A stretch of 64,000 bases of DNA from NCBI GenBank assembly GCA_002118135.1, contig BDIU01000347.1:1-64000 (forward strand), read 5' to 3'. This stretch comes from Trebouxia sp. TZW2008. Its lineage: Eukaryota; Chlorophyta; Trebouxiophyceae; Trebouxiales; Trebouxiaceae. Every line of letters starts with the position of its first letter. The stretch's first letter is position 1. Below, piece by piece: positions 22,069-34,500 of this stretch. A model generated the notes under the pieces. That model searched no databases. It was not told the origin of the DNA and saw only the letters and a list, made by a program, of their open reading frames with translations. Position numbers and translations under genes: made by a program.

Positions 22069-24539
22069 TCATTGTGAAGACTTATCTTGTTGTTCATGAC
22101 CTTTCGTCTGTTGACGTTCTCTTTGACCACCTACAAACATCTGCTTCACACTACTGTACAGGGTACTGACTTGATGTTTGACAAATTGGCGCACAGCTGC
22201 TACAGCAGTTGGTTGTGAATTGACATTCATTGATGACTCCTGATCTATATTGCTGGACGAAGCAGCAGTGTGGCCTGCAGTAGCATCCAGACTTTTGGCT
22301 TCTGACGTTCTGTCTGCTGCATGATCTGCATTAGTTCTCGTGTCAGCATGCGACTTTGCCTGATTTCTGGCGTCAGTATCAGCCTGCACTTCCGCTGGAG
22401 GGTTCTGGTGTAAGCTGGGCTGCTGTGGTGGCACTACCTCTTGTCTAGGCGAATCGCCTCGCTCATTTGCCTGCTGATCTGCTTCTGGCTTTGACTTGGT
22501 GCTGCCATGCTTGCCATCAGCATCTGTAAACGGAAGCATTTTGCTGCCTGCATGAGAAGCATGATGCACATGTCACATTCACGTGTCAAGACGTTACATG
22601 TAAGAAGTGGAGAACGATCAGGTCCCTGAAGTGGAACAGTATGCTGTACCACTTTTGCACTCAAGCGAGCCATTGAGTGGTGGCATGCCCCCGTCAGTCT
22701 CAAATAGCTGCAAATAGCTGCAATCCACACTGTACATACTATGATAGAGCTCAATGCTTGCTGCTGATGTGGACACATGAGCTCAAGCTTGCTGCTCAAG
22801 CTGGGTGCTCAAACGGGTCAAACCTTACCTGATACAGATGTAGCAGCCTCAGCAGCGTCAACTTTAACGACTATACTCTGTGCGGAATTATGCGGGATAT
22901 ACATCAGCTTAGGTGTGAGTGGTATCGCAGATACTCTCACGCCCAAGAGGCTGTTGAGTCTCAAACCTTACCAGTCATGTCCTGTATGAGTTGCCTGACA
23001 TGCATCAATCGCACAGCATGTTCCAGCTCCTCCAGCTTCGCTTGCACCTGCAGCAGCATCGTTCGAAATTTCATCACAACAGATGTAGCAGCCGCTTAAA
23101 AAGTTACAACAAGTACGCTTGGCTGACTTGCCTGGTTCCTATGGATCAATCTGGTCGATCACTTTGCTAAATCATTGCAACATCCATCAAAGGAAGCCAT
23201 CAATCAGTCAAAAGGATCCTCAGACTAGGGTATGCAGCCTGATCAGATCAGGCTCAGCAGGACATCAACGATCAAACATGAGTTGCATAAATAAACTGCA
23301 TATTCAACAGCACTGATGATGTTGTGGCACAGGCGCAAGGCAAATGACTCAAACAGCAGAATGCTGTGTACCTGTTGCTGTTGCTGCCTGTCTTGCTCAA
23401 TCTGGGCATCCTTTTGCACGCGTGCTTTCTGCTTAGCTTGAGCTTTCTGATACTCAGGGTCTTTGGCTTCGCGCTCTTGCTTCTACAAGACATGCACATG
23501 AGTACATATCATCACATGCATGCATGTGCTGTCAACCAGGTCTTGGGTTTGCCGTGAAGCTTTTGCGCATAATAGTATGTAGACGGAAGGCATGACAGCT
23601 GACAATAGTGTTGCTGACATGTAACACTCAATGGCTCGAGGCCCAGCACAGTGCATCACAGCACGGCACAGCACAGCACAGCATGGCAAGGCACAGCAGG
23701 GCAGGGCACGGCACGGCACGGCACGGCACGGCACGGCACGGCACGGCACGGCACGGCACGGCACGGCACAGCACAGCACAGCACAGCACAGCGAGTGCTG
23801 TGTCAAGGGAGACAGTGCATACCCGCTCATTCAGCTTGGCCTCTTGTATTCGCATGTCACGTCTTGCCACGTATGCAAGACCTGCAACCCCTGCAGTGCC
23901 AGTGAGTCAACATATCATGGAATAGGAGAAAATAATATAGCAATGCTCAGCGTCAGTCAGGCCTGCATGACGCAATGCTTGCACACTTAACAGCAGTAGT
24001 GCGGACATGGCACGTAGTCACTGATGCAATTTTATTGGGCTACTGCTTGGTACAAAGAAGCACGTACGATGACTTCCATTGTGAGTGTCTTGCTTGCTTG
24101 GCAGCATGTGACATGAATTTTGTTTGCTTACCAAGTGACGGCAGCAGCATCACGATGATCTGCCACAAATGCCAATCACGCCTGTGTACACAAAAGCGTC
24201 AAGCATGTCAGCAATGTACAGACTTTCGAGCCTGAGTGTGACACAACGTACCTTCCCACAACACCCTTGCGCTGTGGTTCTTCTAGGAGCACTCCGAAGC
24301 TTTTGAGGAAGTTAGAAGTGGTGCTTGACTCCTCTGCTGGTCATTCACAATTGTGAGACAGAGCGGCATGTGTTCACTGCATTGGTTGACGCATTACACA
24401 TTGAAACCATCAGCTTGCCTGGTTTTGTGAGCCTCTGTTGACCAGGTCGGCTGCAAAACTTCTGGTCGATCCGGCTCTTTAGAACAGTCGTGCAAGCAGC
24501 TTTTCTGTTGCAGCCGTTCCCCAAAACACGGCTGAGCAT
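22069..24539 (-). CDS. Unknown single-TM coiled-coil protein, probably organellar
   Basis: Phase-consistent exons are B ~24331-24252, C 24181-24132, D 23890-23823 and E 23482-23372, then a rearranged exon F (22974-23092 and 22855-22902), then G 22547-22069. Exons B-D give FLKSFGVLLEEPQRKGVVGR, then a membrane segment (WQIIVMLLPSLGVAGLAYVA) followed by RRDMRIQEAKLNER. Exon E is a charged coiled coil ending in polyGln, and F adds LLQVQAKLEELEHAVRLMHV. G is a hydrophilic, disordered tail. A frame from ATG 24539 (MLSRVLGNGCNRKAACTTVL) has transit-peptide composition and may be the first exon, but its junction to B is unresolved. A GGCAC satellite lies in the D-E intron. No homologous family is recognised. 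Confidence 0.55.
22845..22990 (-). repeat. Dispersed repeat A copy within exon F region
   Basis: On the minus strand, GGTTTGAGACTCAA, then TTGGGCGTGAGAGTATCT and CACTCACACCTAA precede a short open piece ending TCAG|GTAAGG. The same landmarks recur at 26425-26485, 40145-40290 and 40398-40445 on the plus strand. GTAAGGTTTGA occurs twice here, after each half of exon F. Confidence 0.7.
23659..23795 (+). repeat. GGCAC pentamer microsatellite
   Basis: Some 27 pentamers of (GGCAC)n and variants (AGCAC, GGCAA, GGCAG) run through the intron between exons D and E of the minus-strand gene. The core 23704-23768 is perfect. Because 5 is not a multiple of 3, all frames stay open across it, producing spurious repetitive ORFs on both strands. 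Confidence 0.95.
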
Positions 24540-24748
24540 AGACTGCAAGGCGGCAACGGCACAAACAGAGAATGCAAGGGGCAACGGCTCCTGTTTTGTG
24601 CAACGCGACAAGCAGGTGTGCACAGCAGTCGACAGTTCAGCTCGATAGGTCAAAGTTTCCGAAATTTCGGTCAAACTCGCAGCACATTGTTCGAGTATGC
24701 AAGCATTGACAATGCTGATTGCCAGGCTTGTTGCCTGTGGCCGCTCAG
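24540..24748. promoter_or_regulatory. Putative divergent promoter, TM protein / PIG-M
   Basis: About 209 bp separate the proposed minus-strand ATG (24539) and the PIG-M ATG (24749). No core element is recognisable. The call depends on the uncertain first exon of the minus gene. Confidence 0.3.
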
Positions 24749-26974
24749 ATGCTGATGAAGCTAGGCATAGCTACAAGAGCAGCCCTGCTTGTGTTTGGCG
24801 AGGTGCAAGACAGATTGTCAACTGTGAAATATACTGACATCGACTACGAAGTGTTCACAGACGCAGCAGCGTATATTGTCAAGGGGCATTCGCCATACGA
24901 CAGGAGCACCTACCGATACACTCCCTTGTTGGCGTTGATTTTGACCCCCAATGTAGTTGTCACCAAGATCTGGGGCAAAGTTCTCTTCTGCGCTGCTGAT
25001 CTGTGGGCGGCATGGTAAGACTGATCGCCTTTGCTGTGCGCCTCGAGTCTGCTTCGATGTCCACGGAATGCTTTGCACAGGCTCATGCAAGAGTTGCTGA
25101 CAGCGTTGGGAGCCAATGCCCAGCAGATCAAAACCGGTGTTGCTTGCTGGCTGTTCAATCCCTTCACAGTCACAATTTCCACCAGAGGCAGCGGCGAGGC
25201 ACTAGTGGCTGTTGAAATTCTGCTTATGCTCAAATCCCTTCTTGCAGGCAGGCGCCACCTCTTTCTAGCGCACTTGCCTACTGAGATCCTGTCTCTGCAT
25301 GTCAATACAGAAAAGCAGCTGCTCTGTCAAGCAGTGTTAGCTGCAAACGTCAGGTTTTGCTGTTGTAAGCCTTTCTGGTGATGCACAGGTCAATCCAAAA
25401 AGGCTGCTATGCTGCTGGGACTTGCTACTCACTGGAGGGTCTATCCCATCATCTACAGTCTGCCCATAGTGTTGTGGCTGCCCTCGCATTCACAGGGCTT
25501 ACGGTCAAAGGGGGTATGTAGACCCCATATTGCGCTGTTGCACATAAAATGATGTCTTCATGATGCTACCTTTGAGTACAAAGCCCCAAACGGAGTGAGT
25601 AATAGAAAGTGTGACATGCTGTGAATGCTAATTCAGCACATAAAAAAATGCTTTCATTCCTGTGTCTTTGAGTGCAAGCCCCCAAAAGGTTCATGTATGC
25701 CTCGTTTCAAGCAAGCTTGGTATGCTCTGAGCGCTGAATCCATGCATCATGTTCCAGAGCTGTGGCATCAGCATGTGACTGCTTGTAGGTGTGGACATCA
25801 TGTCCCAGAGCTGTGTCATCAGCATGTGACTGCTTGTAGGTGTGACTGCAGTGGCCAAGCTTTCTCCGCTCCTTTGCATCCCCACAAAGGGTCTGGTTTG
25901 CCATCACAGCAGCCGCGACATTCATTCTGTTGGGAGGAGCATGCTATGCTGCATATGGGCAGCAATTTCTGCAAGAAACATACCTGTACCATAGTGGGCG
26001 GAGAGATCCCAGGCACAACTTCTCCATCTACTTTTACAATGCTTACCTCACGCACCATCAGGATGACCTGATTTCATGGTATGCCTTTGACGTGCCACTT
26101 TTTCTTTGCTGTTTAGCCAACATTGCTGGTTTGTGCAGCTGACGTCACTTGTATGATGAGAGGGTCTGGCTGATGTAAGCAAGCTAACTGCAGAGACCCC
26201 TGTACAGCCATTCGCTACAGCTTGCATCACAGCACACTTGCATGCATTTTGAGACTGTGTTGCCTGCAGGCTAGCCCCCTTCACACAGGTCATCAGCACA
26301 GCTGCCATTGCTGTCAGATATGCCAAGCAGCTGCCCCTCTGCATGATGCTGCAGACAATGGCCTTTGTCACCTTCAACAAGGTGCATGTGCCTGACACTT
26401 GCACCTGTGATTTGCTGCCTTAATTGAGACTCAAAGGTCACTTGGGCATGAGACTATCAGCGACACCACTCACACCTAATCAGTAATTAATTAATGCGTA
26501 TGAGCAGATGCATATGCCACAGAACTTGCTGGCTTCTTGGGCATCAGACAACAGCAATTTGCTGAAGCCTTTTCTGCACTGCGCACAAGCTCTTTTTGGC
26601 GTTCTTGCAATGACACTGACTGCAGCATGATCAACCATGCAGGCTGAATGACCATTTTGTTGCAGGTCTGTACAGCACAGTATTTTGTTTGGTGGTTCAG
26701 TCTATTGCCTCTGGCGTTACCTCAGCTCAACAAGACATGGAGACAAGGTGTCCCGAAAGCTGTCATGATATGGGTGATAGCCCAATTGCATTGGCTTGCA
26801 TGGGCATACTGGCTGGAGTTTCAAGGCTATTCAGTACATCTTGAGGTCTGGATTGCCAGTCTGCTTGTGCTCGTGGCCAATGTGTACCTCATGAGCAGTT
26901 GCATCAGTTGCAGTAGGACTTGGTACTTCAGCAAAGCAGTCAGCACCACTCAGTCTCATCAGAAGTTCAGCTAA
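24749..26974 (+). CDS. PIGM: GPI alpha-1,4-mannosyltransferase I (PIG-M)
   Basis: Six exons join in phase to 401 residues, near the family's ~400-420: 24749-25014, 25081-25247, 25389-25513, 25852-26078, 26270-26381, 26666-26974. PIG-M is the ER multi-pass enzyme (GT-C fold) that adds the first mannose to the GPI anchor, from dolichol-phosphate-mannose. The lumenal DXD motif is D30-I-D32 in YTDIDYEVF. Family blocks follow: SPYDRSTYRYTPLLA, WLFNPFTVTISTRGSGEAL, HWRVYPIIYSLPI, FLQETYLYHSGRRDPRHNFS. The C-terminal half is hydrophobic, as expected for membrane helices. Intron 2 appears to use a GC donor (GCAG|GCAGGC at 25248), the only choice that gives LLAG-QSKKAAMLLGLA in phase. A 55-bp tandem duplication sits just before exon 4. 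Confidence 0.93.
25745..25848 (+). repeat. Two-copy tandem repeat before PIG-M exon 4
   Basis: Two ~52-bp copies share CCAGAGCTGTG, CATCAGCATGTGACTGCTTG and TAGGTGTG. The second runs into the real acceptor (TGACTGCAG at 25851). This again duplicates sequence next to a splice acceptor. Confidence 0.8.
26425..26485 (+). repeat. Dispersed repeat A, partial copy
   Basis: TTGAGACTCAAAGGTCACTT, then GGGCATGAGACTATCAG and CACTCACACCTAA lie in PIG-M intron 5. The order matches the copies near 22.9 kb and 40.2 kb. Confidence 0.75.
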
Positions 26975-27119
26975 ACATACTGAGCACTCGACAACTTGAC
27001 CACAGTACTGGACTTCCTAGTTCTGCTGCTCGCATGCAAACATCTGCCAGTTTCGTTGCTGGTCATGTAGAAGCAGCAAGTACGCTTGTGCGTTGGTTCA
27101 GCTGGACATGTACACTTCT

Positions 27120-28019
27120 TCACAGGCCTTTGACATTGAGTCCAGAGGCTGAAGCCCATGTCTGCAATGATGACACTGCACCCACAAAGGCTTGCTTCGC
27201 TGCCTTAGCATTTCCTGATTCAGCTGAACTGCCAACTTTGCTGATGCTGTCAAATGCTGTGCTCACAGCTGTCTTTGCATCTGCTTTCGTGCTGATTGAT
27301 TCAGCAGCTTTCTGGAACTCTGAGACCCAGGAATCACTGCACAAAAGGACGCAAAGCGGTGGTGAAATATTTGCACACGCATGCAGCACCATGCAAAGCC
27401 ATTGTGCATGCTTGTACACTGCCTGCAGAGAGTGCACGCCCCTTGCTGCAGGCTGTGTGATTTGCATTAGCAGTACGAGCATATGGTGTACAGTGTGTGG
27501 ACTCAAACTTGCCTTGCAAGACTGGCCACGCTTTGCAAGTTGCCAGCTTCCAGTTCGCTGGCAGATTTGGCTAGCTTTTTGACGCCACGCTCAATTGTGA
27601 GCAGCACAATCCCGTTGTAGCCAGCGCTTTTGGCAAAATCTTGCTCAGTGTCTTTTTCCTCTGCCATCTTTTTTGGACGATTTGCCTTGGCTATATTGAC
27701 CAGCTCCTCATCTTCATCGTCATTGGCGGGAATGAGAGCCCTCGCTGCATAGAATGGGCTTTGTCACTTTCGATGCTCACAGCAGACAGGCTAAAGGGAG
27801 TTGTCGTGAGGAGCTCAGGGCACCTTGCTGCGCCACGAGAAGGAGTGGAGCTGCTGTCAGCATTGCAGCCATGTTTCGGCGTCCGTGATTTACATGCTCT
27901 GCTTGCTGAGCACGGCATATGACTGGTCTTTTAGAGCCATGAGCGAAGTATGGTTGCCGTGACCCCGTTCTCTGGCCGAGCGAAGTGCAATTGCATGATC
28001 TCAACAGGCTGCTCTGCAT
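27120..28019 (-). CDS. Thylakoid-lumen protein with Tat-type targeting
   Basis: Three exons join in phase to 214 residues: 28019-27824, 27744-27513, 27336-27120. The start is the ATG opening MQSSLLRSCNCTSLGQRTG. Residues 1-45 look like a chloroplast transit peptide. Then GRRNMAAMLTAAPLLLVAQQ carries a twin arginine (47-48) before a hydrophobic core, the bipartite signal of Tat-imported lumen proteins. The mature part begins near LIPANDDEDEELVNIAKANR and is helical, ending SGLNVKGL. Length and helix pattern recall the plant lumenal TL16.5/MPH2 group linked to photosystem II repair. That match is from memory and moderate. Intron 2 uses a GC donor (GCAAG|GCAAGT, 27512). The gene converges with PIG-M 146 bp away and diverges from FTSH11. 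Confidence 0.72.
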
Positions 28020-28512
28020 CTCGGTCTTCAACCTGAAAGTCCCAAGGACGGATTTCTAGCTTAGACGCGCGCTCTATCAACAGCAAGTATGATGTGGTTC
28101 TGTTGATGCTGAGAAATCTAGCTATTGCAGCATGCACACACTCATAGACGCAGTCACGCACACACTCTCAGACGTCGCCCATGCAGGCGCATAAGGTGTA
28201 CATGACGCTCTGGGACATACCAACGTGATGCAGCGCGAGTTGTCGGTCCGCGCCGCATGATGTTCTTGTCCGCATAGACTGAGCTGGTGCCTGGTGAATC
28301 TCAGCTCTCAAGGTGCCGTCAGGCTGTTTTAGGTCTGTGCTTTGTATAGTCTCTAGCGCACCCGTATTGTCCGTGCACAAATCTGCTTACGTCCTACCCG
28401 ACTTGCTACTGTTGTCGTGTGCAGCAAGCAAGGTCGTGTAGACACGGTGCACGTGACAGACATACTGCTGATCGCAGCCTCAGGCTTGTTCGCTGCATAA
28501 ACGTCGCCTCTC
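28020..28512. promoter_or_regulatory. Putative divergent promoter, lumen protein / FTSH11
   Basis: The two ATGs lie 494 bp apart, head to head. Both products are predicted to be organellar, so shared regulation is plausible but inferred. I do not see a clear TATA box. Confidence 0.35.
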
Positions 28513-31500
28513 ATGACAATGCAAATAAGCATGCAATCCAGAGCCTTTGGCAGCTGCTGGCTGCAAACACCCGCCTGGCAGCGCCCGCATGCACCTCGAT
28601 GTCATGCCGTCAGTTGCAAAGCAGCAGCTTCATATGTGTGGAGGCCAAGGCTGCAGAGCGGCAGCGTCTCCTTGCGCAGCCACTTGCGGTGTAGCCTAGC
28701 GAAACCACGTCGGCAGCAATTCAACAAACATCCAGCACGCTGCCAGGCAGCACAGCCACACTCCGAAGGCCACAGTGCAGGCCAGAGTCCAAGCTCAGAT
28801 ACAGCTTTGCCATTGCCAGCCAGTGATGCATCCGTGGACCCTGCCAGACGAGCCTCCAATGCAGCTGCATCAACTTCAGCTAGTGCATCAGCATCTGTTG
28901 AACAGCAAGGCCCAGACAAAATCAGCTTCATGAGACTCCTCACGAATCCATTAGCGGTGCTGGCAGCGCTCTTCCGCCGTATTGCTTATTTCTTCAAAGG
29001 CATTCCTGCATTTGTAGCAAAGGAGAAGCTGCAACGCTTACACAAAAAAGCCCTAGATGAGCCGAGAAACGCAGAAAGGTGCATTGTCTGCCCTCAACAA
29101 GCTCCCTTGTTGTGGTGTACCTGCAGGATTTGCAGTTCTTTGTGGCTTTTCTCAGGATTCATCAAATGCAGCATATTCCGCTGCTATCAAGGTCCCTTGA
29201 TGCTAGATGTGCTGTACCATTGAAGCCTTCCAGCATGAATCAAACATGGCATTTTACCATTCAAAGAAGTGTGTCATATGCACCTCATGATGCAATTTGT
29301 GCTTACAGCATGGTTTGGTTCATTGCAGGTCACAGCAGTTTTTGGCTGAGCTCAACAAGCGTGACTCTGAGGCTGTCATAAAGCATGTCGACTCGGGCTC
29401 AATGGCTGTCAACTCAGCAGTGATTGTTGAATACATGAAGGCATTGGTCAAGACTGACAAGATCAAACAGTTCAGTGGCGAGAGTGTTGTCAGGTAGTGC
29501 TATGACCTGATGTATGTCTTCATATAGAGCATTCTGGATGTTTTCCGACATAAAGTAAAGAGCCCTTGCCGAGCAGCTTGCCAGACCGGCCTGATCGCAC
29601 AGCAGATAATGATGCTGGCATTTTTTCTGTGCCTAATGAGCAATTGCACGCAGCGTGTAGTGTGTGCCGTGATTATGTCCATGGGTTTCAGCTGTGAACA
29701 AATCATGTGTTTATACAAACAGTGTAATCGTCAGCAGATTTTGCACACAAGGTCTGCGCATAGTTGTCACCTGCCATCTCAAAGTTCTGCTCAACTGCTG
29801 CTGCATGGCACACAGATGTCATTTGTTTTCTTGAGGTTCAATGCATGAAACACTGTGCAAGGAATAGCATGAGTAGTGGTTTTCGGTTGGCACCGTATTG
29901 TAATGTATGTGCCTGTGCTCATACAAACAGCTCATGACGGTCATCCTGACAGCAGTATCAACCACTGCTAGGATGTTCAGCATACATGCTGCATGATTGT
30001 GGTACAGCCATTGTGATGCGTTACCTCACGTCTTTGCATACTGCTTACGTAGGAGTGAAGGGGAGACTAAGACCCTTAGTCAGCTGTTGAAGGATCTTGA
30101 GAGCAGGGCACAGGGTGAAGAGGGTCATGCAGAGCCTGCTGGTGCATCTGTTACCCGCCCCTTGCATGTTGTCATACAGGTCAGTGACAATTGGATCTGG
30201 CCCTCAATGTACTGCAGAGCCTGTTGGTTTCACTGTCATCCGCTCCTTGCATGCAATTCAACAGGTCAGTGACAACTGCATTTGGCCCCTTGGTGTACTG
30301 CAGCCCTGCGTATGTGTAAACCTAAGCTCATACAAAAGTACTGACTTACTCATACACATGCAACCTCCTGTCAAGGAGGGTTTGACGTCACCAGCCCCTT
30401 GGGTGTGAACCTACAGGTCAGTGATGACCAAATTTGGTTCTGAGTGTATTGGAGCCCTGCATATGTGTAAACCTAAGCTCATACAAAGTAGGGCTACTGC
30501 CCGACTTATACGTGCACATCATCCTTGTTAGGAGTGTTTGACGTCACTTCGCCCCTTGCATGTAGTCCTACAGGTGGCATCTGCACCTGGTCACTCCCTT
30601 GAATGCACACATTGCCGTTGACAGCATCAAGCCACAACAATGCATTGCCTGTGGACTTGACAGAATGCGGGGCTGCAAAGCACCAAACAGCCTGAATATA
30701 GCGCCACCAACAGCAATATTTGGCCTGTTCCCCATGAATGGCAGTTCTCACTGTGGCTGCCTTTCATGCAGGAACCAAAAGCAAAAGGCAATTGGGCTGT
30801 GGACATAGTCACGACCGTGCTATCCTCTGCTGCTTCTGTGGTATTTGTGATTTTAATACTCAGCGCTGGGATGCATATGCTGAGAAGGCAGGCAGGAGCA
30901 GGGGCAGGAGATGGGGCGTTTTCAGGCGGCCCTGCTTCTGCCCTCTCATCAGGCTCAACCTTTGCTCCTAAAGAGTACAATAAGGTAGGGCATTCCACAT
31001 GCAGCATGGATTGGTGCTACTTGTTTTTCCCTAACAACAGTGCTCATAGGCTGTTCTGACACCAAACAGCCATGCTGTGGGGGGAGGGGGCGGGGGGTCC
31101 TGGGGGTGCAGGTGCAGGGGGTAGGGCGTTTGCGGGTACAACAAGGTAGCCAGTCAACATGTAGCATGACTTGATGCTAGTGTGATGTTGTTGGCTTGGC
31201 TTGGACCACCATGCTCTGAGGGGGGGAAGAAGGTGCGAGTGGCAGGGGCAGGGGCTTTGACGCTTGCAAACTGCCCTGCTTCTGCCATCACGTGAGGCTC
31301 CATTTTTGCCCTTGCAGAGTACAACAAGGTAGGGTAGTCCCATGCAGCATGAATTGGTGCTTCTGTAAGATTGGTCATAGGCTGTTCTGACATCAAACAG
31401 CCAAGCTGCGATCTGATGCATCGCGCTTAGGCCTGCACAGATTAACTGCATCAGGCAGACCAATTTCTGGCTTTGAAAACACCAGACTCTTGCTTGAATA

Positions 31501-34500
31501 CACAATCTCCTGATGTATTGCAGGAGAATATGCCTGAGAAAAATGCCAAGACCTTCAACGATGTGAAGGGCTGCACAGAGGCCAAGATGGAGCTGGTAGA
31601 GGTGGTCGAGTTTCTGAAGAACCCTGACAAGTTCACCAAGCTTGGTGGCAAGTTGCCCAAGGGTGTCTTGCTCACTGGGGCCCCCGGTGAGTCTTAACAG
31701 ACAATTGCATTACAAGATGACACTTTTTTGCCAAGCTAGGGGGCTCTTCTGGTGTATTGTCTGTACACAGCTTGGTCATGGCTTTGTCGTCTTTGTCTGC
31801 TGTCTTGTCTTGTCTTGTCTTGTCTTGCGCCGTCGCGCTCTACAGCTTTGCATATGCAGCCTGACATGTGGCTCTCACGTGTGAGCCCTGCAATGTCTGC
31901 AACAGCAGAGATGCTTGATTTTACTTTTAGAATGATGGATGGCATGTTTGTTTGACACTGCTGCATGTTTATCAACGTGCACATCCTGTTGGGCTGCATG
32001 CATGCTGCTTAGGGCCTGTGGGGTTTTTAGGTACAGCATACAGCAGCAGTACACTGCCTTCAAGCAACTCTGCCGTAAGGTCCTTCACAATCGTGCATGG
32101 TCATTGGACTCGTGAAGGCTTTTCTGAACTTGAATACTTCAACATGAATAAAACAGCTTGGCTCGTCTTTATGAGCTTCATCACGTTATGATTCAATTAC
32201 TGCTGATCCGTCTGCAGGCACTGGAAAGACTTTACTTGCCAAGGCTGTGGCTGGTGAGGCTGGCGTCCCCTTCTTCTACAGGTAAGCAGAAATAACGTCT
32301 TGTCTTGTTTGACATACTTATAACTTGGCGACGCAGCAATATAGCAGCATTGCAACAAGCAACTGTTGTGTGAGTTCAAGTGCATCTTGCATCAGCCCAG
32401 TCTTTGTTGACACCAGCTTTGTCACAAAGTACTTGCTCTCAAAAGCCTACTGAGCATATATACACGTTTTGTATCTCTTGTGGGATTGCAATATGCGCAG
32501 TCACAACAATGTTTTGTGATCACTTGTTACCTGTGGACTGTAGGCCTGTGATTGAGTTTGAGTAGATGTGTACACGCTTGTATGGCTGGGATCTGTGATA
32601 CTGCAGTCAGCGCAAATCATACCAGATTGGTGTCATTACCATTCCTGTGCATTGCAGGGCCAGCAGTGAATTTGAGGAAATGATTGTGGGAGTGGGTTTG
32701 TGCTGTGTGCGCAGCCTGTTTGCCACAGCCCTCATTACCTGTTGTGATACAGCCTCAATCATCAACAACACCATCCTCATTATTTGTGGTTCGTGTACCG
32801 TAGGGCTGGCAGTGAACTTGAGGAGATGTTTGTGGGAGTGGGGTCGCGCCATGTGCGCAGCCTGTTTGCCACGGCCAAGAAGAAGGCGCCCTACGTTGTG
32901 TTCATTGATGAGATAGACGTGCTCGGAGGTGATCAAGCCAATGTTCACACTACTTGTCCGCTGCAGGGCTGGAAGTGAGTTTGAGGAGATGTTTGTGGGA
33001 GTGGGCTCTCGTCGTGTACGCAGCCTGTTTGCTGCAGCTAAGAAGAAGGCGCCCTGCATCGTGTTCATCGACGAGATAGATGCCATTGGAGGCGACCGCA
33101 AGCAGTGGGAGAACCACACGCGCAAGACATTGAACCAGCTCCTAACTGAGATGGATGGATTTGAGGCCAATGAAGGGGTCATTGTCATTGCTGCTACCAA
33201 CTTTGAGGTGCCTATTTGCGAACTCTGCATTGTCTACATTGTGTTTTTACTGGGTGCAAGCACATGGTGATGTACACATCGTGCATGCATCCTTGAATCT
33301 GCTGCTATTGAGATGGACGGATTTGAAGCCAATGAGGGCCATTGGTCGTGGCTGCTACCAATTTTGAGGTGCTTCCTTGCTCCCATGCACTCCATTGATT
33401 GCACACATTGCTGCTGTTGATGCTCAGTGCAAGCAGCAGGAAAATCACATGCGCAAGATGCTGAAGCAGCTGCTGACTGAAAAGATTGAATTCGATGCCA
33501 ATGAGGGCGTCACTGTCATGGCTGCTACCAACTTTGAGGTGCCTCCTTGCATTCCTTGCATTCCATTCATTGCAAGCAGTGTTAACATGGCTGGGTGCAA
33601 CCACATGGTGATGCACACATCATGTATGCAACCTTGAATCTGCTGCTCACTGAAATGGATGGATTTGAAGCCAATGAGGGCGTCGTTGTCATGGCTGCTA
33701 TCAATGTTGAGGTGCCTCCCTGCAATTCTTTGCACTTGCGTTGCAGCCATCGCTGCTCCTGAGGTTTAGTGTGAGCAGACGGAGAGCATTCTTTGCAGAC
33801 GGCGTTGCTTCTGCGGTTTAATGCAAGCAGACGCACATGTGCCTGTTGTACAGCGATGTACAGAAAGATCTGCTGATCCACTGCTTGCAAGCAATGGCGG
33901 CGCACAGGACTGTTGAGCCAGCTGCACGGAGATGCATGTAAAGTGTGTAATCAGTTCTGGGATCATTGACCTGGCTGCTGCAGTCTCACAAGTACGGCTT
34001 CAGTTGATTGATGGCATACTTAATCAAGTCGGCTCAGAAGCTTTGCCTAAGCTGCATTGCTTTGATGTCAACAAGGACGGTTTGATCCTGCCATCATCAG
34101 CCTCCCATGCTTGGCTTGTTTGCATGTGGGCTAATGCTTTGATGCAGGTTTTGTTTTGTAGTCACTGCACACTCAGTCATTGACTGCAGAACAGATCTCC
34201 GCCAAAGCGTTTGCTTAAGAGGACCCATTCAGATGAACAGATTTACTGTCAGTTGTGGCATGGTTGTCATGCCTTTTGTACATTAAGCATTGGCTTCAGA
34301 GCAGATTGCTATATCATTGGTTCTTCAAGTCTTGCTTTTACATGCCAGTCCCACGGCCCTCGCTTGCTCAATTCTTGATGTCAAATTCTGTACAGCTGAT
34401 TCAGCAGCTTCTGAAATATTTGGTTGAGTCTGAAGCGATGAGCTTGCTTGCTTCAACCTGTGACAGTGATCAAATGAACTGTGCTTTTCAGCCTTCACCA

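Noticed and set aside
22855..22902. SIVVKVDAAEAATSVS as an ordinary separate exon
   Set aside because: It fits in phase between E and G only if the longer KFRT block is skipped, and it shares sequence with that block. I treat it as half of a rearranged exon.
23603..23990. Repetitive Ala/Arg/His/Thr-rich frames on both strands
   Set aside because: They result from the GGCAC pentamer, which keeps all frames open.
32607..33230. 207-codon minus-strand frame with internal repeats
   Set aside because: It is the complement of the FTSH11 exon 7 copies, which explains the repeats.
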